DNA from: a bacterium
GTDB lineage: Bacteria > CAIWAD01
DNA length: 64,000 nt
Assembly (NCBI GenBank): GCA_030429345.1
Contig: JAUIFJ010000010.1
Coordinates: 73,512 to 137,511, forward strand
Direction: 5' to 3'
This document shows positions 43,774 to 53,532 of this stretch, in pieces; position 1 is the first letter of the stretch; every line of letters starts with the position of its first letter. The notes beneath the pieces were generated by a model. It was not told where the DNA came from and made no database searches. It saw nothing but the letters and a program-made list of their open reading frames with translations. Both the position numbers and the translations under genes were made by a program.

Positions 43774-44607
43774 GTGACACCCCGCATCCACCGGAAGCCT
43801 CGTGTGCTGGCCCACCTGGGCCTGAATCACGACGGCTCGCTAGCCCGGGCCCTGGCCCTGGTCGAGGAGGCGGCCGCCAGCGGTGTTGCCGGCGTAGCGC
43901 TTCCCCTCTATTTCCATGCACCCGTCTCCGGGGACGAGGATCCATCCTGCCCCGTGGCGATGGTGGACGCGGAGGACCGGGACCTGGCTGCCTGCGAGCT
44001 GCAGGCAGCAGCCATCGAGCACATCCTGGACAAGGCGCGCCGGCTGGGCCTGGTGACGGTTCTGGAACTTTGTGATCCCCTGTCCCTCATGCTGGCCTCC
44101 GGCATGGATGTGCATGCCTACTGCCTGCACCTGGGGCGGCCCGGCATGATCGATCATGTGCCGGAGCTGCTGGAACACGGACGCCGACTCTTCCTGCTGA
44201 CGCCCCTGGCCGATACGCTCGAGCTCGCCGCCCTGCGCGAGAGGATCCCGGAGAATCGCATGCAGCAGGTGACCCTTGTCTGCGGCGCGCTGCGCCCGCA
44301 GGAGCCCTCCGCGGACTGCCTGGAGCTGACGCGCCGCTTCTTCGGGAATGTCGGTTTCTGTGATACGGACCCCGCATCGGGAACGGCCCGCCGTGCCGCC
44401 GCAGCCGGAGCGGACTGGATCCTGAGCTACATCACACTGGATCGCGCCTCCCGCGGACCGGGACACTACTGGGCCCGCGACCGCGAAGGTCTGCGCCGGC
44501 TGTGCTCCTCGCTGGGGCACCGGCAGCGCGCACTTCCCGGGTCCCGCAACCGATCTCTCGGTTCGGGATTCCGCGACTCCCTAGGAAATCATCCTCATGC
44601 ATCCTGA
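43774..44607 (+). CDS. NeuB-like protein, probably catalytically degenerate
   Basis: A 277-residue TIM-barrel-like protein related to sialic/pseudaminic/legionaminic acid synthases. The N-terminal HLGLNHDGSLARALALVEEA corresponds to the family's E-x-G-x-NH-x-G motif, with the Glu replaced by His. Near residue 220, ILSYITLDRASRGPGHYWA corresponds to the IEKHxTLD...GPDH region, but the Glu-Lys-His is replaced and the DH of GPDH is GH. The SAF antifreeze-like C-terminal domain is missing. A synthase function is therefore doubtful; a binding or regulatory role is possible. The start is GTG. Confidence 0.6.
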   Translation: MTPRIHRKPRVLAHLGLNHDGSLARALALVEEAAASGVAGVALPLYFHAPVSGDEDPSCPVAMVDAEDRDLAACELQAAAIEHILDKARRLGLVTVLELCDPLSLMLASGMDVHAYCLHLGRPGMIDHVPELLEHGRRLFLLTPLADTLELAALRERIPENRMQQVTLVCGALRPQEPSADCLELTRRFFGNVGFCDTDPASGTARRAAAAGADWILSYITLDRASRGPGHYWARDREGLRRLCSSLGHRQRALPGSRNRSLGSGFRDSLGNHPHAS

Positions 44608-45631
44608 TACAGCCCTGATGACCGACCTGCTCGGGGACATCGAGCGGGGCCTCGGTTCCACCCGAGTCAAGCGACTGGAGGAGCTGGTCGCGCTTTACCT
44701 TGGACCCGGTGCCCATTGCGCGGCCCTGAGCAACCCTGCGCCGGCCCTGCAGCTGGCTCTGGGGGCCCTGGGACTGCGCCCGGGGGAACGGGTCCTCCTG
44801 CCGGCCCTGATCGAGCCGCAGCTGGTTCATCCCGTGTTGCACCTGGGAGCCGAACCGGTCTTCCTGGACGTGCACCCTCACAGCCTGTGTCCGGATCCCG
44901 GGCGCATGCGCGACTGGATCGAGAGCCGCGCCCTGAGACACAGCGGATCCTGGTTCGAGCGCGAAAGCGGACACCGGCTGGCGGCCTTCGTTTTCGCCAA
45001 CCGCGACGGGCTTCCCGCCCCGGTGGAGGAGTATCACGAAATCGCGGGGCGCTATGGGCTGCGCCTGGTGGAGTGCTGTGCTGCCGCGGAAGGAGCGGGC
45101 TCCGGTCCATTGCCTGACATACGCCTCGTCGACCTGCGCTCCGCGCCCTTCGGACTGGATTCCGGAGCCCTGTTGATCAGCCAGGACGCGGACCTTCGCC
45201 GCAGCGCGGTCCACTGGGCGGAACTCTGTGCGACAAACAGCGATGCCGGGCATGACGGCTTCGGTTTCCAGTACCGCCTGTCGGCCCTGCTCGCGGGTCT
45301 GGCGGCGGAGCGCTTCGAACGCTGGCAGGCAAGCACCCGCACACGGGAGGAAAAGCCGTCCAGGCGGCCGCGCAAGCTCTGGCGCCTGCCGGGCGGCGAG
45401 AATGTGCGCCAGTTCAGCGCCCACCTCTTCGAGCACGGCTGGACTCCGCTTTCCCTGCCTCCCTGCCTGCCGGACCAGGAACTGTACTCCGGGTTTGCCG
45501 GCGAAGCGACCCCCGAAGCCAGCCAGGCGGCGCAGCACTGCCTGCTGGCAGAACGTCGTACGGATGCGCTGACGGCGCCGCTGCTGCATGCGACACCCGG
45601 AATCCCTGCAACGAAAGGCGCACACGCATGA
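44597..45631 (+). CDS. DegT/DnrJ/EryC1-like protein lacking PLP residues
   Basis: A 344-residue protein with the fold pattern of sugar aminotransferases: NPAPALQLALGALGLRPGERVLLPAL at the N-terminus, AEPVFLDVHPHSLCPDP, and LVECCAAAEGAGSG where active enzymes have (V/I)EDxAQAxG. The usual Lys that binds PLP (SFHxxKxxxxGEGG) is replaced by VDLRSAPFGLDSGALLIS, with no Lys. Both the Asp and the Lys of the PLP site are absent, so it is unlikely to be an aminotransferase. It overlaps the NeuB-like gene by 11 bases. Confidence 0.65.
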   Translation: MHPDTALMTDLLGDIERGLGSTRVKRLEELVALYLGPGAHCAALSNPAPALQLALGALGLRPGERVLLPALIEPQLVHPVLHLGAEPVFLDVHPHSLCPDPGRMRDWIESRALRHSGSWFERESGHRLAAFVFANRDGLPAPVEEYHEIAGRYGLRLVECCAAAEGAGSGPLPDIRLVDLRSAPFGLDSGALLISQDADLRRSAVHWAELCATNSDAGHDGFGFQYRLSALLAGLAAERFERWQASTRTREEKPSRRPRKLWRLPGGENVRQFSAHLFEHGWTPLSLPPCLPDQELYSGFAGEATPEASQAAQHCLLAERRTDALTAPLLHATPGIPATKGAHA

Positions 45632-48600
45632 ACTTCCTGATCGCCGGCATCAAGAACTGGCCCATGCATCACGCCTGGGAGCATGCCATCGCCGAGGCGC
45701 TGCAGGCCGCCGGACACCGTGTCACCTTCCTGGGATGCGCGCCGGGCGCCTTCAACAGCTGTGAATGCGTGGACCGCAACACCGTATCCGCTCACGGGGA
45801 CCATGCCGCCTTCTGCGCGGGCTGCGTCCAGCAGCAGCAGGGAGTGCATGCCCGGGCCGGATTCGCCGAAAGGTCCCTGGCGGCCGACGAAGAAAGCGAA
45901 ACCCGCCTGAGGCAGGACGTGCTCGGGCGCTCGATCGGCGAGCTGCTCGCCGAGGACTTCGAGGGACAGCCGGTGGAGAAGCTGCTGCTGCCCTCGCTGC
46001 GCCGCTGGGGCAAGAGCGGCGAGTCCCTGGACAGCTTCGTGCCGCCGCGCGTGCTGCAGGAGCATCTGCTGACCGTGCACCGTATACGCCGGCAGCTCCC
46101 GGACCTGCTCGAGAACGAGGCCATCGACACGGTCATCGTGCTCAACGGGCTCTTCGCGGCCGAGCAGGCGATCAGCCTGGTCGCCGCCCGCCATGGCTGC
46201 CGCGTGATCAACTACGAGCGCGGCCACGTGCGGAACACACTGATGCTTTCCGACGGCGGCCCCTCCTGCCACCTTGAACTCGGCAGCCGGCTGCCCCGGG
46301 ACCTGGACGCCGAGCTGGATCCGGTCTCCGCCGGCCTGCTGGACCGCTACCTGGACGGCCGGCACGACAACCAGGACAGCAATGTGCGCTTCGGAACCGA
46401 CGGGGCGGGCCTGGAAGGGACCAGGACACGCGTCTGCGCCTTCGCCAACGTCAGCTGGGACTCGAGCATCTGTTCGCGCTCCACCGTGTTCGGCGAGTAC
46501 CGCGAGTGGCTGCGCGCCCTGCTGTCCCTGGCCCGCAACAATCCGGACCTGGAAGTCGTGATCCGCGTGCATCCCGGCGAGGCAAGCCTCAGGACGGATC
46601 CCACCATCGACCGGACCGGGCGCTGGATCCGTGCGCAGCAGCCGCCGGAGAACCTGGTGCTCGTGGACGCCGAGGATCCGCTCAGCTCCCGCCAGCTGGC
46701 CAACCAGTCGGACCTGGTAGTGGTCTTCTGCACCACCTTCGGTCTCGAGCTGGCCTGCCAGGGGCGCACCGTGTTGACCTGCGGCGAAGTGCACTACGCC
46801 GGTCACGGCTTCACGGTCGACCTGGAAAGCGCGGAGTGCTTCGAGCAGACTGTGAGACAGAGGATCGCCGAACCGCTCGAGGCGGAAACCGTCAGGCGCC
46901 GTGCGCGCTCCTATGCCTATGCCCTGTTCTTCGAGGCGCCGCTGCCCTTTCCCTGGGTCGAGGAGGTGGAGTACGGCGTGCCGCAGCGCCTGGCGCCGGC
47001 GATCACGACCGAGTGGCTGGGAAGCGACGAGCTCCTGCGCGGACTGCTGTCCTGGTTCTGCGGGGAACGGGCCCTGCCGCCTTCCCTGCGCGACCTGCTC
47101 GACCGTCCGGAAGCCTGCCCCCTGCCCTGGTGCTACAACTCGAGGCTGGAGCGCCCGAAAGGCGCCCTGGCCGTCCTGATTCCGGCTTTCGAGCGCCCCG
47201 ATTCCCTGCGCAAGGTCCTGGAGGGCTATGCCGCCCAGGACTGCGGCAGCCGCTCCTTCCGTGTTCTCGTCGTCGATGACGGCAGTTCTTCGCCCCTGGA
47301 GGACTCCTTTTGCGACCTGGAATCCCGGCTGGACCTGGAATGGCTCCGCCTGCCGCACAACAGTGGACCGGCAAGAGCGCGTAACACGGGGATCGAGCAC
47401 CTGCTCCGGGCGGGCAGCGGCATCGGGCAGATCTTCATCACGGGCGCGGACATGATACCGGCGCAGGACCTGGTCGCGGGGCTGCAGAAGGCCCGTCGCG
47501 GCTGGGGCGATCCACGCGTCGCGCTGCTGGCGCACGTGGACTGGGCCGAAGGGCTGCCGGTCAACCGGGTGATGGACCTGGTGACACGCAACGGCATGCA
47601 GTTCGGCTTCTCGGGCCTGCCGGCCCGCGCGATCCTTCCACCGCAGTACCTGTACACAAGCGGAGTGGCCCTGGATGCCGGCTTCCTGCGCAGCAGCGGC
47701 CTGCGTTTCAGGGAAGACTTTCCCTACGCCGCCTGGGAAGACACCGAATTCAGCCTGCGCGCCTGGAAGGCGGGGCTGGTGCTGGCCTACGACCGCGATC
47801 TGCGTGTGTACCACGATCATCCGATGACCCTGGATTCCTTCTGCGAGCGCCAGGTTCGAGCAGGCGCGGCAGCCAGGGTCTTCGAGCGTCTCGAGCCGCA
47901 GGCCTATCGCAGTGTGGCCGGCCAGCCGCCGGAGAATCCCCCCGATCGGCGGCAGATGCACGCCCTGCGGGAAGCGGCCCGGGAACTGGACAAGCTCGAC
48001 ACGGAGCGCTTGCGCGGGGTGCAGGGGCCGAGGGGAGACCTGGGCGAAAGCCTGGATCGCGAGCAGAACGACCTGCTCGCGCAGCTCTTCCGTCTGCATC
48101 ACGAAGCCGGCTGGTTCTCCGAGCCGCAGATCGCGCCTGGGGAAGGAGTCGAGGGCCTGCTGAGCATCCTGATCCCGGTCAGGGACCGCTGGGCCCTGAC
48201 GCGGGACTGCCTGGAGGCCATTCGACGGAACACGAAGGGTCCCTGGGAAGTGATCGTCGTCGACAACGGCTCCTCGGACGAGACGGCCGCGAAGCTTGCC
48301 GGCATGGAGGACGTGCTGGTCCTGCGCAGCGAAAGCAACCTGGGCTTCGCCCGGGCCAACAACCTGGCGGCGGGACACGCCCGCGGCGAGCTGTTGGTGC
48401 TGCTCAACAACGACACGATCGTGCAGGAGGGCTGGGACGAACCGCTGCGCCGGGAGCTGGCTGATCGTGTGACAGGAATCGTGGGCCTGCGCCTGGTCTA
48501 CCCGGACGGCACGATCCAGCATGCCGGCGTGGCCTTCGGCGAGAACGGCCTGCCCTGGCACATCTATCGCGGACTTCCCGGAATGGCGGACCCCGTGATG

Positions 48601-49191
48601 CATCGCCGCGAGCTTTCCGCGGTGACCGGCGCCTGTCTCGGAATCCGCCGGGATCTCTACGCGGCCATGAAGGGCCTCGACGAGAATTTTGTCAATTGCT
48701 ACGAGGACATCGACCTCTGCCTGCGCGTCCGCGCCGCCGGATTCCGGGTCGTCTACAATCCGGAAGGAAGCGTGATCCACCTGGAAGGAAAGACCGCGGG
48801 ACGCAACGACCGGGTGGCGCACAGTTGGCGCGTGCTGCTGGATCGCTGGGAAGGGCGCTTGCCCAGGGACCAGGAGCGTCTGCTGGCCGAGGACGGCCTC
48901 GAGCTGGAAAGCAGCGAGCAGGGCGTGCGCTACCGCCGCATGCCAAGGCTGAGCGCCGAGCAGGAGATCGACCGCCTGCTGAAGCAGGGAGAGCGCGACA
49001 AGGCGCGAAAGGTCCTGCGTTTCCGGGTCAATCAGCATCCGGATGATCTCGGCGCCCGCCTGAGGCTGCTGGACCTGGAACTGGATGCCGGAAACCTGTC
49101 GGCCGCCCAGGCGCTTAGCCGCGGATTCACCCTGGACGAGAAGAGGCGCGAGCGGATGGCGGTTCTTGCGGCCGGCGGGGAAGACGCGTGA
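45628..49191 (+). CDS. Three-module glycosyltransferase (capsule-synthase-like plus two GT2 domains)
   Basis: A 1187-residue cytoplasmic protein. Residues 1-500 resemble capsule polysaccharide synthase/export-type glycosyltransferases (NYERGHVRNTLML, HPGEASLRTDPT, VVFCTTFGLELACQGRTVLTCG). Residues 513-760 are a GT2 domain (VLIPAFERPDSLRKVLEG, VVDDGSSS, AAWEDTEFSLRAWKAG). Residues 844-1090 are a second GT2 domain (ILIPVRDRWALTRDCLEAI, VVDNGSSDE, LLNNDT, NCYEDIDLCLRVRAAG). The last ~80 residues are helical. It overlaps both neighbours by 1-4 bases. It could build an oligosaccharide in several steps. Acceptor and sugars are unknown. Confidence 0.85.
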   Translation: MNFLIAGIKNWPMHHAWEHAIAEALQAAGHRVTFLGCAPGAFNSCECVDRNTVSAHGDHAAFCAGCVQQQQGVHARAGFAERSLAADEESETRLRQDVLGRSIGELLAEDFEGQPVEKLLLPSLRRWGKSGESLDSFVPPRVLQEHLLTVHRIRRQLPDLLENEAIDTVIVLNGLFAAEQAISLVAARHGCRVINYERGHVRNTLMLSDGGPSCHLELGSRLPRDLDAELDPVSAGLLDRYLDGRHDNQDSNVRFGTDGAGLEGTRTRVCAFANVSWDSSICSRSTVFGEYREWLRALLSLARNNPDLEVVIRVHPGEASLRTDPTIDRTGRWIRAQQPPENLVLVDAEDPLSSRQLANQSDLVVVFCTTFGLELACQGRTVLTCGEVHYAGHGFTVDLESAECFEQTVRQRIAEPLEAETVRRRARSYAYALFFEAPLPFPWVEEVEYGVPQRLAPAITTEWLGSDELLRGLLSWFCGERALPPSLRDLLDRPEACPLPWCYNSRLERPKGALAVLIPAFERPDSLRKVLEGYAAQDCGSRSFRVLVVDDGSSSPLEDSFCDLESRLDLEWLRLPHNSGPARARNTGIEHLLRAGSGIGQIFITGADMIPAQDLVAGLQKARRGWGDPRVALLAHVDWAEGLPVNRVMDLVTRNGMQFGFSGLPARAILPPQYLYTSGVALDAGFLRSSGLRFREDFPYAAWEDTEFSLRAWKAGLVLAYDRDLRVYHDHPMTLDSFCERQVRAGAAARVFERLEPQAYRSVAGQPPENPPDRRQMHALREAARELDKLDTERLRGVQGPRGDLGESLDREQNDLLAQLFRLHHEAGWFSEPQIAPGEGVEGLLSILIPVRDRWALTRDCLEAIRRNTKGPWEVIVVDNGSSDETAAKLAGMEDVLVLRSESNLGFARANNLAAGHARGELLVLLNNDTIVQEGWDEPLRRELADRVTGIVGLRLVYPDGTIQHAGVAFGENGLPWHIYRGLPGMADPVMHRRELSAVTGACLGIRRDLYAAMKGLDENFVNCYEDIDLCLRVRAAGFRVVYNPEGSVIHLEGKTAGRNDRVAHSWRVLLDRWEGRLPRDQERLLAEDGLELESSEQGVRYRRMPRLSAEQEIDRLLKQGERDKARKVLRFRVNQHPDDLGARLRLLDLELDAGNLSAAQALSRGFTLDEKRRERMAVLAAGGEDA

Positions 49192-50474
49192 TGCGCTGCA
49201 CCGTGATCCAGCTGGCCCGCGTGGGCGATCTGGCGCAGAGTGTCCCCCTGCTGCGCGCTCTGAAGAGCTCCGGCAGGCGTGTGACTCTCATCTGCCCGGC
49301 GGACCCGGGAACATGGATTCGCCACTGGGCCGATGAGTTGCGCGTGGTCGATCTGCAGGGAATCAGCGGGCTCGCCGGAGACCCGGTGGGACTGATGCGG
49401 GAACTGCACAAGTCCCTGGGTGATCTGCTTTCCTCAGAAGTCGATGAGCTCTACTGCCTCAACGAAGCCGCTCCGGCATTGGGCCTGCGAGCCCTTCTGC
49501 CGGCAAGGCGCTGCTGGGGATTCGGTGACGAGACCCACCCCGCCGTCGCCTGGATGCGCGAACTCACGACACGTCGGGTCGAAAACCGCATCCACCTGAG
49601 CGAGTGGCAACTGGCGCTGCGGCCGGATCTGGAGGCGGAAGTCTCCGCTGCTCGCACGCGCGCGCAAGGACCTCTTGTGATTCATGCCGGGTCCGGGCAC
49701 CCCGCGCGACGCCTGGAAGGGGAGTTCTGGAAAGCCCTCCTGAAGGAGCTGGGAACACGGATGCCCGGAACGAGAATCCTGCTGAGCGGCAGCGGGAGCG
49801 AAGCCTCCTTCTGCGAAGCGCTGGCCGCCGGGCAAGCCCACGTGGAATCGCTGGCCGGCCGGACCTCGCTGGATGATCTCCTGGGGCTGATCGGGGAGGC
49901 GCGCCTGTTGCTGGCGCAGGACACGGGAGTGCTGCACCTGGCGGCGCTGACGGATACCCCGCTGCTGGGACTGTATCACGCCAGCGCGCGGGCCTTCGAG
50001 ACCGGGCCCTTCCAGCATGGCGCACGCGTGCTCGAGATCGTGGCCGATTGCCACCCCTGTGTCGAAGGGCTTCCCCCCTGCGGAGACTTCACCTGCCGTG
50101 CCAGCCTCGATCCGGCGCGTGTCGCGGCGGAGGCCGCCGCCCTGGCCGTCGGGGATCCGCCTCCGCCCGCGGACGAAAGCCTGCTGCGCGGGTATACGGT
50201 CGACTTCGGCGAGGAACTCTATCTCCTGCAGCCCGCGGAAGGGCTGGACCAGGACCGGATCGAGGAGAAGCGGCGTCAGCTGGCCCAGGTCCGCGGCGAG
50301 CTGCCCTTCAAGCTGCCCGGAGTATCACGCGCAGCCCTCGAGGATCTGCGGACACGCGGACTTGGCTTCGTCGACCTGCAGCGGCGATTCGGTCTGCCGG
50401 AAGCCGGGAGCCTGTCCCTGGGAGCCCGCTACCGCGAAGCGGCGGCCTGCCTGTCGAGCGGGGAAAGCCGATGA
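49191..50474 (+). CDS. GT9 (heptosyltransferase-like) glycosyltransferase
   Basis: A 427-residue GT-B enzyme. The N-terminal VIQLARVGDLAQSVPLLRALK is the GT9 pattern. IHAGSGHPARRL replaces the usual GAxxxxKRWP, and the nucleotide-sugar region is LLAQDTGVLHLAALTDTPLLGLY. A cysteine-bearing CHPCVEG segment follows. The last ~100 residues are an extension beyond the family. In this operon it more likely glycosylates a protein or surface glycan than the LPS core. The start may also be the GTG one codon upstream. Confidence 0.85.
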   Translation: MRCTVIQLARVGDLAQSVPLLRALKSSGRRVTLICPADPGTWIRHWADELRVVDLQGISGLAGDPVGLMRELHKSLGDLLSSEVDELYCLNEAAPALGLRALLPARRCWGFGDETHPAVAWMRELTTRRVENRIHLSEWQLALRPDLEAEVSAARTRAQGPLVIHAGSGHPARRLEGEFWKALLKELGTRMPGTRILLSGSGSEASFCEALAAGQAHVESLAGRTSLDDLLGLIGEARLLLAQDTGVLHLAALTDTPLLGLYHASARAFETGPFQHGARVLEIVADCHPCVEGLPPCGDFTCRASLDPARVAAEAAALAVGDPPPPADESLLRGYTVDFGEELYLLQPAEGLDQDRIEEKRRQLAQVRGELPFKLPGVSRAALEDLRTRGLGFVDLQRRFGLPEAGSLSLGARYREAAACLSSGESR

Positions 50475-52273
50475 AGATCCTCCTGCTGGACATCCCTCTC
50501 TTCCGCGAAGAGCTCCGTCAGCTGGGGCACGAGGTCTGCAGCCTGGGACCGGATCCGGCCTGTGATACGGTGATCCCGCCTGGCCAATGGACCCTGGAGA
50601 GCATTCGCGCCTCACGCCCGGCAGGATTCGAGCCGGACATTGTGCTCCAGAGCGAGAGCCTGAAACAAAGGCACTTTCCGCTGGAGCTGGCGCGCCTGCC
50701 CTGGCCCAGCGTGTGGTATTCGATCGACGGACACCTGCACCTGGACTGGCACCTGCAGATGGGCCGCCTGGTGGACCGCGTGCTCTGCAGCCAGCTCGAC
50801 GTCTGCCGCGCGTTCCGGGGGCGGGGCCTGCGCGCGGACTGGCTTCCCTGGAGCGTCAACGCGCCGGCAGAGCTCCCCGCAGGGCGGGATCTGCCCCTCG
50901 CCATGGTCGGCAGTTTCCACCCGGGGCATCGTCCGCGGCGCATGCAGCTGCTCGAGAAGTTGAAGCGACGTTTCCCCCTGGAGCTTTTCGGCCCTCCGTA
51001 TACGCCATTCCTTTCGGCGCCTGAGCAGGAGGAGATCTATGGACGCTCGCGAATCGTCTTCAACGAGTCGATCGGGGGCGAGATCAACTTCCGCCTGCTG
51101 GAGGCGGCGGCCTGCGGCGCCTGTGTTCTCAGCGACGAGGCGGACAACGGGCAGGACATGCTGCTGGCTCCCGGTAGCGAGTACATCCCCTGGACCACGG
51201 CAAGCCTGGAAGAACGGGTCGAGGAACTGCTCGAGGATCCGGAACGCTGTCTGGAAGTGGGGCACAGGGCCCGAAAGCGCGTTCTCGCCGAGCACGGCCG
51301 CCTGTCCCGGGCCCGCCAGCTCGTGCAGCTTGTCCAGGGCACGGACATCCGCCCCGGGCGGGTCGAAGTGGATCACGGTCCGGTCGAAGATGGTGTGAGA
51401 CGCAGGCTGCAGGCCAACGGCCTGGGGCCGGGAGAGTTCGGCGGATCACGGCAGGTTCCAGATTGTCGTTCGGAGGAGGACCTGCTGCCCTGCCTGGAAT
51501 GGCTGCGCGCCGGTGGCGAGGCATCACGCCTGCAGGGAGCGCACCCGGTGCTCGACCTGGCAATCCATGCCGATCGACTGCTGCAGGACTTGAAGGCCCG
51601 TGCCCTGGGTGTCGACGAGGCCAAGGCCGCGGCATTCCTGCTCTGCGAAGCCTTCGTCTCGGCAGGCCGCAGGCGCACCCCCGGCATGTGGAACGGCCCC
51701 TCGGGAGAGCTTCGTTACCCGGCCTGGGAGCTGCAGCTGATCGAAGCCATGGCCCACGTCATGCCGGGGGATCCGGACTTGATTGTGGCACATGCCCGCT
51801 GCCTGGTGCAGAGCGGCCAGCCGGAGGCGGCCCTCGATTCCCTGACGCTGCTGCTGAAGCACATTCTTTCCAGGGAGCAGAGAGTGTCCGCAGCCTTTCT
51901 CCACGAAGTCGCGGGTCTCCAGGAACAGTGCGGTTTTCGCGAGCAGGCCCTGCTGACCCTGCTGGCGCTTCCGCCGGAGGAACTGCTGCAACGGGCCACG
52001 AGTCCCCTGGCGAAGAGGGCACTCCTGCTGGCCGGAAGCACCTGGGAGGAACTGGAAGCACTGTGCAGCAGGCAACCGGATTCCGCGGCGCTCGAGCGGC
52101 TCCTGCAACAGGCGCGGACCGACACGCAGCGGCAGCGGGCCGAAGACGCATTGCAGCGCGCCCTGGCTTTCGCGCCGAACTGCTCGCGTATACGTCGCCT
52201 GGCCGCGCAATGGAAATCGCAACCCGTTCCGGAACGAGTCCGGAGCACGGCAACCGGTGGAAAGGTTCTGTGA
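50471..52273 (+). CDS. CgeB-like glycosyltransferase with helical repeat tail
   Basis: A 600-residue protein. Residues 1-290 match the CgeB/DUF3880-type GT-B family (WYSIDGHLHLDWHLQMGRL, AMVGSFHPGHRPRRMQLL, GRSRIVFNESIGGEINFRLLEAAACGACVLSDE). Residues 330-590 are alpha-helical, with LVQSGQPEAALDSLTLLLKH of TPR type. The first part has FE/NFRLLE acid residues as in the family. The ATG overlaps the GT9 stop by ATGA. Sugar and acceptor unknown. Confidence 0.8.
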   Translation: MKILLLDIPLFREELRQLGHEVCSLGPDPACDTVIPPGQWTLESIRASRPAGFEPDIVLQSESLKQRHFPLELARLPWPSVWYSIDGHLHLDWHLQMGRLVDRVLCSQLDVCRAFRGRGLRADWLPWSVNAPAELPAGRDLPLAMVGSFHPGHRPRRMQLLEKLKRRFPLELFGPPYTPFLSAPEQEEIYGRSRIVFNESIGGEINFRLLEAAACGACVLSDEADNGQDMLLAPGSEYIPWTTASLEERVEELLEDPERCLEVGHRARKRVLAEHGRLSRARQLVQLVQGTDIRPGRVEVDHGPVEDGVRRRLQANGLGPGEFGGSRQVPDCRSEEDLLPCLEWLRAGGEASRLQGAHPVLDLAIHADRLLQDLKARALGVDEAKAAAFLLCEAFVSAGRRRTPGMWNGPSGELRYPAWELQLIEAMAHVMPGDPDLIVAHARCLVQSGQPEAALDSLTLLLKHILSREQRVSAAFLHEVAGLQEQCGFREQALLTLLALPPEELLQRATSPLAKRALLLAGSTWEELEALCSRQPDSAALERLLQQARTDTQRQRAEDALQRALAFAPNCSRIRRLAAQWKSQPVPERVRSTATGGKVL

Positions 52274-53532
52274 TGCAACGACTGGATCTCGGCGCCCTGC
52301 GTCGCGTGGCACGCGAAGCGGATGCCTACCCCCTGCTGAGTACCCGTGAAGGCGCGCAGAGTTGCCGGCTGCCCCAGGGGCAGCTCCTTCACAGCGCCTA
52401 CGACCCCTGGAGCGAGGCCCGTCGGCAGGTCCGCGAGGCCGGCGTGGGCCCCTCCTCCCGTCCCCTGCTGCTGGGAGCCGGGCTGGGCTACCAGGCGGTG
52501 GCCTGCCTGGAGGCGGGAGCAAAGGCCCTCCGCATCGTGGAATGTGATGCGCGCTGCCTGAGCACCCTGGCCGCCATGCCCTGGGCCGGCGAGCTGCTCA
52601 GGGATCCGCGTGTCGAGCTGCTGCACTTCAAGGACGATGCCGGCTTCACGAGCCTGCTGACGCGACTCTTCGAGGGCGAACACGGCAGTCAGCCTCTCCT
52701 GACCCTCTCGCCGGTCCCGCGGCTCTGGGAAGGCCGCGCGCCCCGGGCGGCCAACATGGTGCGAGACATTCTGTCCCGCCGGCTCAACGGCTATGCCCAG
52801 GAGGCAAGCCTCGACTGGAATCGCGAACAGAACCGCCGCTTCCTGGAGACCAGCGCCGAGCTGAACCTCTACTCGGGTGCTTGGCGGAACCGGCCCGTGG
52901 TCGTTGCCGGAGCCGGGCCTGGACTGGACCGGGACCTGCCTGAACTTCTGCGCACACGGGAAGAGTTCCGCCTGGTGGCCGTCAATGCCAGCCTGGCGCC
53001 GCTGCTCGGCGCGGGCATCGTTCCCGACCTGTGTGTCGCCGTGGACGGAATGAACGTGATCCAGGCCGATCTGCCGGTGCGCGCCGTGGACCTTCCCCTG
53101 CTCTGGATTCCGGGAACGAATCACGGCTTCGTCTCCGGCTGGCCCGGTCCGAGGATCCTGGCCCTGCCGGTCGGCCCCGGCCTTCCGCCCGCCGCGTGGG
53201 AGGGCGCCATGCCCGGTTTCCTGCAGAGCGGCATGGGAACGGTCATCGGTCCGGCTCTGGATGCCGCCTCCCAGCTGAGCGGCGGCCCGCTGCTGCTGAG
53301 CGGCGTCGACCTGGGAAGCGCCGGCGAAAGGCTCTACGCCGGCCGCGTGAGACGCCAGGCCGTGGCCAGCGTGCGCTCGGATTTCGCCTACATGCGGCGG
53401 CAGCTCGGGACCTTCGTCCAGGAACTGCGCATGAAGGGCCGACGTGTGGGAGCCTTCGGCGACTGCCCCGACTGGCTTGCCGAGCTGCATTCCCCCAGGC
53501 CCCTGTCCTGCAGCATGGAGGAGAGCGCCTGA
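52273..53532 (+). CDS. Maf (motility-associated factor, DUF115) glycosyltransferase
   Basis: A 419-residue protein of the 6-hydroxymethylpterin pyrophosphokinase MptE-like (DUF115) family. The N-terminal Maf-N part has LLLGAGLGYQAVACL near residue 65. The core begins near 210 with VVVAGAGPGLDRDLPEL, then LVAVNASLAPLLGAGIVPDLCVAVDG, and later GPLLLSGVDLG. Maf proteins transfer nonulosonic acids (pseudaminic or legionaminic acid) to flagellin Ser/Thr, which is the best functional anchor for the whole cluster. It is shorter than Campylobacter or Clostridium Maf (about 550-650). Confidence 0.87.
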   Translation: MQRLDLGALRRVAREADAYPLLSTREGAQSCRLPQGQLLHSAYDPWSEARRQVREAGVGPSSRPLLLGAGLGYQAVACLEAGAKALRIVECDARCLSTLAAMPWAGELLRDPRVELLHFKDDAGFTSLLTRLFEGEHGSQPLLTLSPVPRLWEGRAPRAANMVRDILSRRLNGYAQEASLDWNREQNRRFLETSAELNLYSGAWRNRPVVVAGAGPGLDRDLPELLRTREEFRLVAVNASLAPLLGAGIVPDLCVAVDGMNVIQADLPVRAVDLPLLWIPGTNHGFVSGWPGPRILALPVGPGLPPAAWEGAMPGFLQSGMGTVIGPALDAASQLSGGPLLLSGVDLGSAGERLYAGRVRRQAVASVRSDFAYMRRQLGTFVQELRMKGRRVGAFGDCPDWLAELHSPRPLSCSMEESA

